This document shows positions 62,853 to 64,000 of a DNA stretch of 64,000 nucleotides, one piece after another. The notes beneath the pieces are model-generated. The model ran no database searches. It was not told the DNA's origin and saw only the letters and a list, made by a program, of their open reading frames with translations. Position numbers and translations under genes: made by a program. Within the stretch, counting starts at the first letter, position 1; each line of letters starts with the position of its first letter. The stretch is from Verrucomicrobiota bacterium (lineage in GTDB: Bacteria > Verrucomicrobiota > Verrucomicrobiia > Verrucomicrobiales > Verrucomicrobiaceae): the NCBI GenBank assembly GCA_017301975.1, contig JAFLEI010000007.1, positions 1-64,000 of the forward strand. The letters are read 5' to 3'.

Positions 62853-64000
62853 TCACGCCACCACTTCCAGCAGCGCTTTCTGGATGTTGTTCTTCCCCGA
62901 CTTCGGAAACGGCCGCGGCATCGGCTGAGCATGGCCGTTTTCATCAATCGTGCGGCAGCGCAGCTCATACTTTCCAGGCGCAAGTTTGACCGGCTTGGCC
63001 GTCCAGCGGCACAGCGTGTGCCGCAGCGGCCACTGGCGCGGCTTACGCGTCTCCGGATCAAACTGCACCGGATGCAGCGGCGCGCCTTTGAAGCCCGCAA
63101 TGCCGCTGCCATCAAAAGGCACGATCTGCGCCTCCTGCCACGGTGCCTGGGTGAAGTGTGGATCATTCGCAGGCAGCGGTGTGCGCACATCACGCAGCCA
63201 GAACTGCACCTGCTTGAGACCTGAGATGCCCACCTGCGCATTGCCATGCAGCGTCAGTTCATCCTTCGCGTTGAGCTTGTCCGGCAGATCGCCAAAGCGT
63301 GCGAAGGTCTTGAGCCACGAGTTGATGTCGTTGTTGCCGTTCGCGTAAGTGTCGTCGGACTGATGGGCATTGGTGAAGCCAATGCGCTGCAGCCACTTCA
63401 CCGATTTGAAGCCGTAGGCCTCCGGCACGATCATGCGCACCGGGCCGCCGCGCTCGCCCGTGAGAAATTCACCGTTGAGCTTGTAGCAGAGCATCACCGG
63501 CAGTTCGCCGGGCGGATCTTCAAACACGCGGTTCATCGGCAGGTAGCATTTGAAGATCTGCTTCGGGTCCTCGTTGTGGTGGCCGTGATACCAGACATGG
63601 CGGAGGTTTTCCACCGGCCCGCACTGCCACAGCACATCGCGCAGCGGCACGCCTTCCCACAGGCCATGTCCCAGAGGATCGGAGAGGTTGTTGCAGGTGA
63701 TGACCTTCAAATAACTGACCGCCTTCGTCTTCGCGATCTCCATGAGCTTTTCAAACGTCAGCGCCGAGCCATTGCTGCGCAGCATCGGCCGCTCGATCTT
63801 CGCGTTGCTCGCCGCATCAGCGATGACTTCAAGCTGCCACGTCTCGCGCACCATGCCGATCTCCCGTTGCTTCTCGATGGGCAGCTTGTACGGCAGCGGA
63901 TTGCCGCGCTCCACATTGTAAAAATCTCCCGAAGGCGTGATGCAGCAGCCGCCCTCTTCGCACACAGGGCCTGCCTTTTTCCCAGCCGCCTGCAGTTCCG
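62853..64000 (-). CDS. Sulfite oxidase-family molybdopterin enzyme, N-terminus outside the window
   Basis: At least 382 residues, cut at the right edge. The Mo-pterin domain includes KVITCNNLSDPLGHGLWEGVPLRDVLWQCGP (Cys ligand in TCNN), WYHGHHNEDPKQIFKCYLPMNRVF, VMLCYKLNGEFLTGERGGPVRMIVPEAYGFKSVKWLQRIGF, and a C-terminal dimerisation domain (PWQEAQIVPFDGSGIAGFKGAPLHPVQFDPETRKPRQWPL). The N-terminal ~30 residues seen are Cys-rich (CEEGGCC). It may oxidise sulfite, fitting the window's sulfur genes, but a sulfite role is not proven. Confidence 0.87.
   Translation of the reverse strand, partial: ELQAAGKKAGPVCEEGGCCITPSGDFYNVERGNPLPYKLPIEKQREIGMVRETWQLEVIADAASNAKIERPMLRSNGSALTFEKLMEIAKTKAVSYLKVITCNNLSDPLGHGLWEGVPLRDVLWQCGPVENLRHVWYHGHHNEDPKQIFKCYLPMNRVFEDPPGELPVMLCYKLNGEFLTGERGGPVRMIVPEAYGFKSVKWLQRIGFTNAHQSDDTYANGNNDINSWLKTFARFGDLPDKLNAKDELTLHGNAQVGISGLKQVQFWLRDVRTPLPANDPHFTQAPWQEAQIVPFDGSGIAGFKGAPLHPVQFDPETRKPRQWPLRHTLCRWTAKPVKLAPGKYELRCRTIDENGHAQPMPRPFPKSGKNNIQKALLEVVA

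Overview
The window is high-GC bacterial DNA, most likely from a Verrucomicrobiota species close to Prosthecobacter. This is inferred from gene content: a PEP-CTERM surface protein, several small secreted LamG/DUF1080-like beta-sandwich proteins, planctomycete/verrucomicrobial-type cytochromes, DUF6132 and DUF5069 proteins, and few clear Shine-Dalgarno sites. No rRNA, tRNA, CRISPR array, transposase or integrase gene was recognised.

Left third (0-21 kb): sulfur and redox chemistry. After the glycine-rich tail of a leftward neighbour, a minus-strand group (188-5189) carries an RND efflux pump with its adaptor and three small DUF2892/DUF6132 membrane proteins, one with a Cys-rich tail. Divergent from it is an ArsR-family regulator followed by rhodanese, DsrE and the two halves of a YeeE/YedE thiosulfate-type transporter (5299-7698). 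At 18.2-20.9 kb a zinc-ribbon thioredoxin diverges from a sulfide:quinone-oxidoreductase-like flavoprotein, a TusE/DsrC protein and a DsrE2-like protein. Both divergent promoters carry the same CTATA-YGCR-TATAG-like element, so the ArsR protein probably controls both loci as one sulfide/persulfide regulon. Between them lie an ICMT-like methyltransferase, a DUF4405-cytochrome c fusion, an ABC export system, and a respiratory block: a cytochrome c, a RegB/RegA-like redox two-component pair, and two membrane proteins related to cytochrome bd subunit I, each ending in a haem c domain. Two copies of a GCGGC-N5-GCCRC element flank the regulatory genes.

Middle (21-36 kb): an ABC ATPase, a phosphatase-BON-coiled-coil operon, an exported superoxide dismutase, a serine hydrolase, a haloperoxidase-fold protein that has lost its catalytic residues, and thiC under a TPP riboswitch. 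Downstream of thiC is accessory DNA: hicAB, a degenerate second copy of the thiC 3' end, an unknown AT-rich gene, and a RelA/SpoT-domain protein that may be a toxic small alarmone synthetase.

36-48 kb: repeat-rich and rearranged. It holds a 168-bp element with 26-bp perfect inverted ends, two paralogous short-word modules (one with a perfect 50-bp palindrome), a DUF1016 (YhcG-type) nuclease gene set among one full and two broken copies of a DUF1080-like gene, three 165-bp tandem repeats (a fourth dispersed copy is at 62.6 kb), an acyltransferase, a Tat-exported phosphoesterase, and an MtfA-like peptidase flanked on both sides by oppositely oriented short-word repeats.

Right part (48-64 kb): mostly housekeeping or accessory single genes: a TetR regulator with its operator, YciI, DNA glycosylase (tag), TfoX-N, rlmN, cupin, an rRNA methyltransferase, SGNH hydrolase, O-methyltransferase, AlkB-type monooxygenase, PhnA, another DUF1080-like protein, DUF2892, MsrQ/MsrP, a methyltransferase, an H-type lectin protein, and a truncated sulfite-oxidase-family molybdoenzyme leaving the window.
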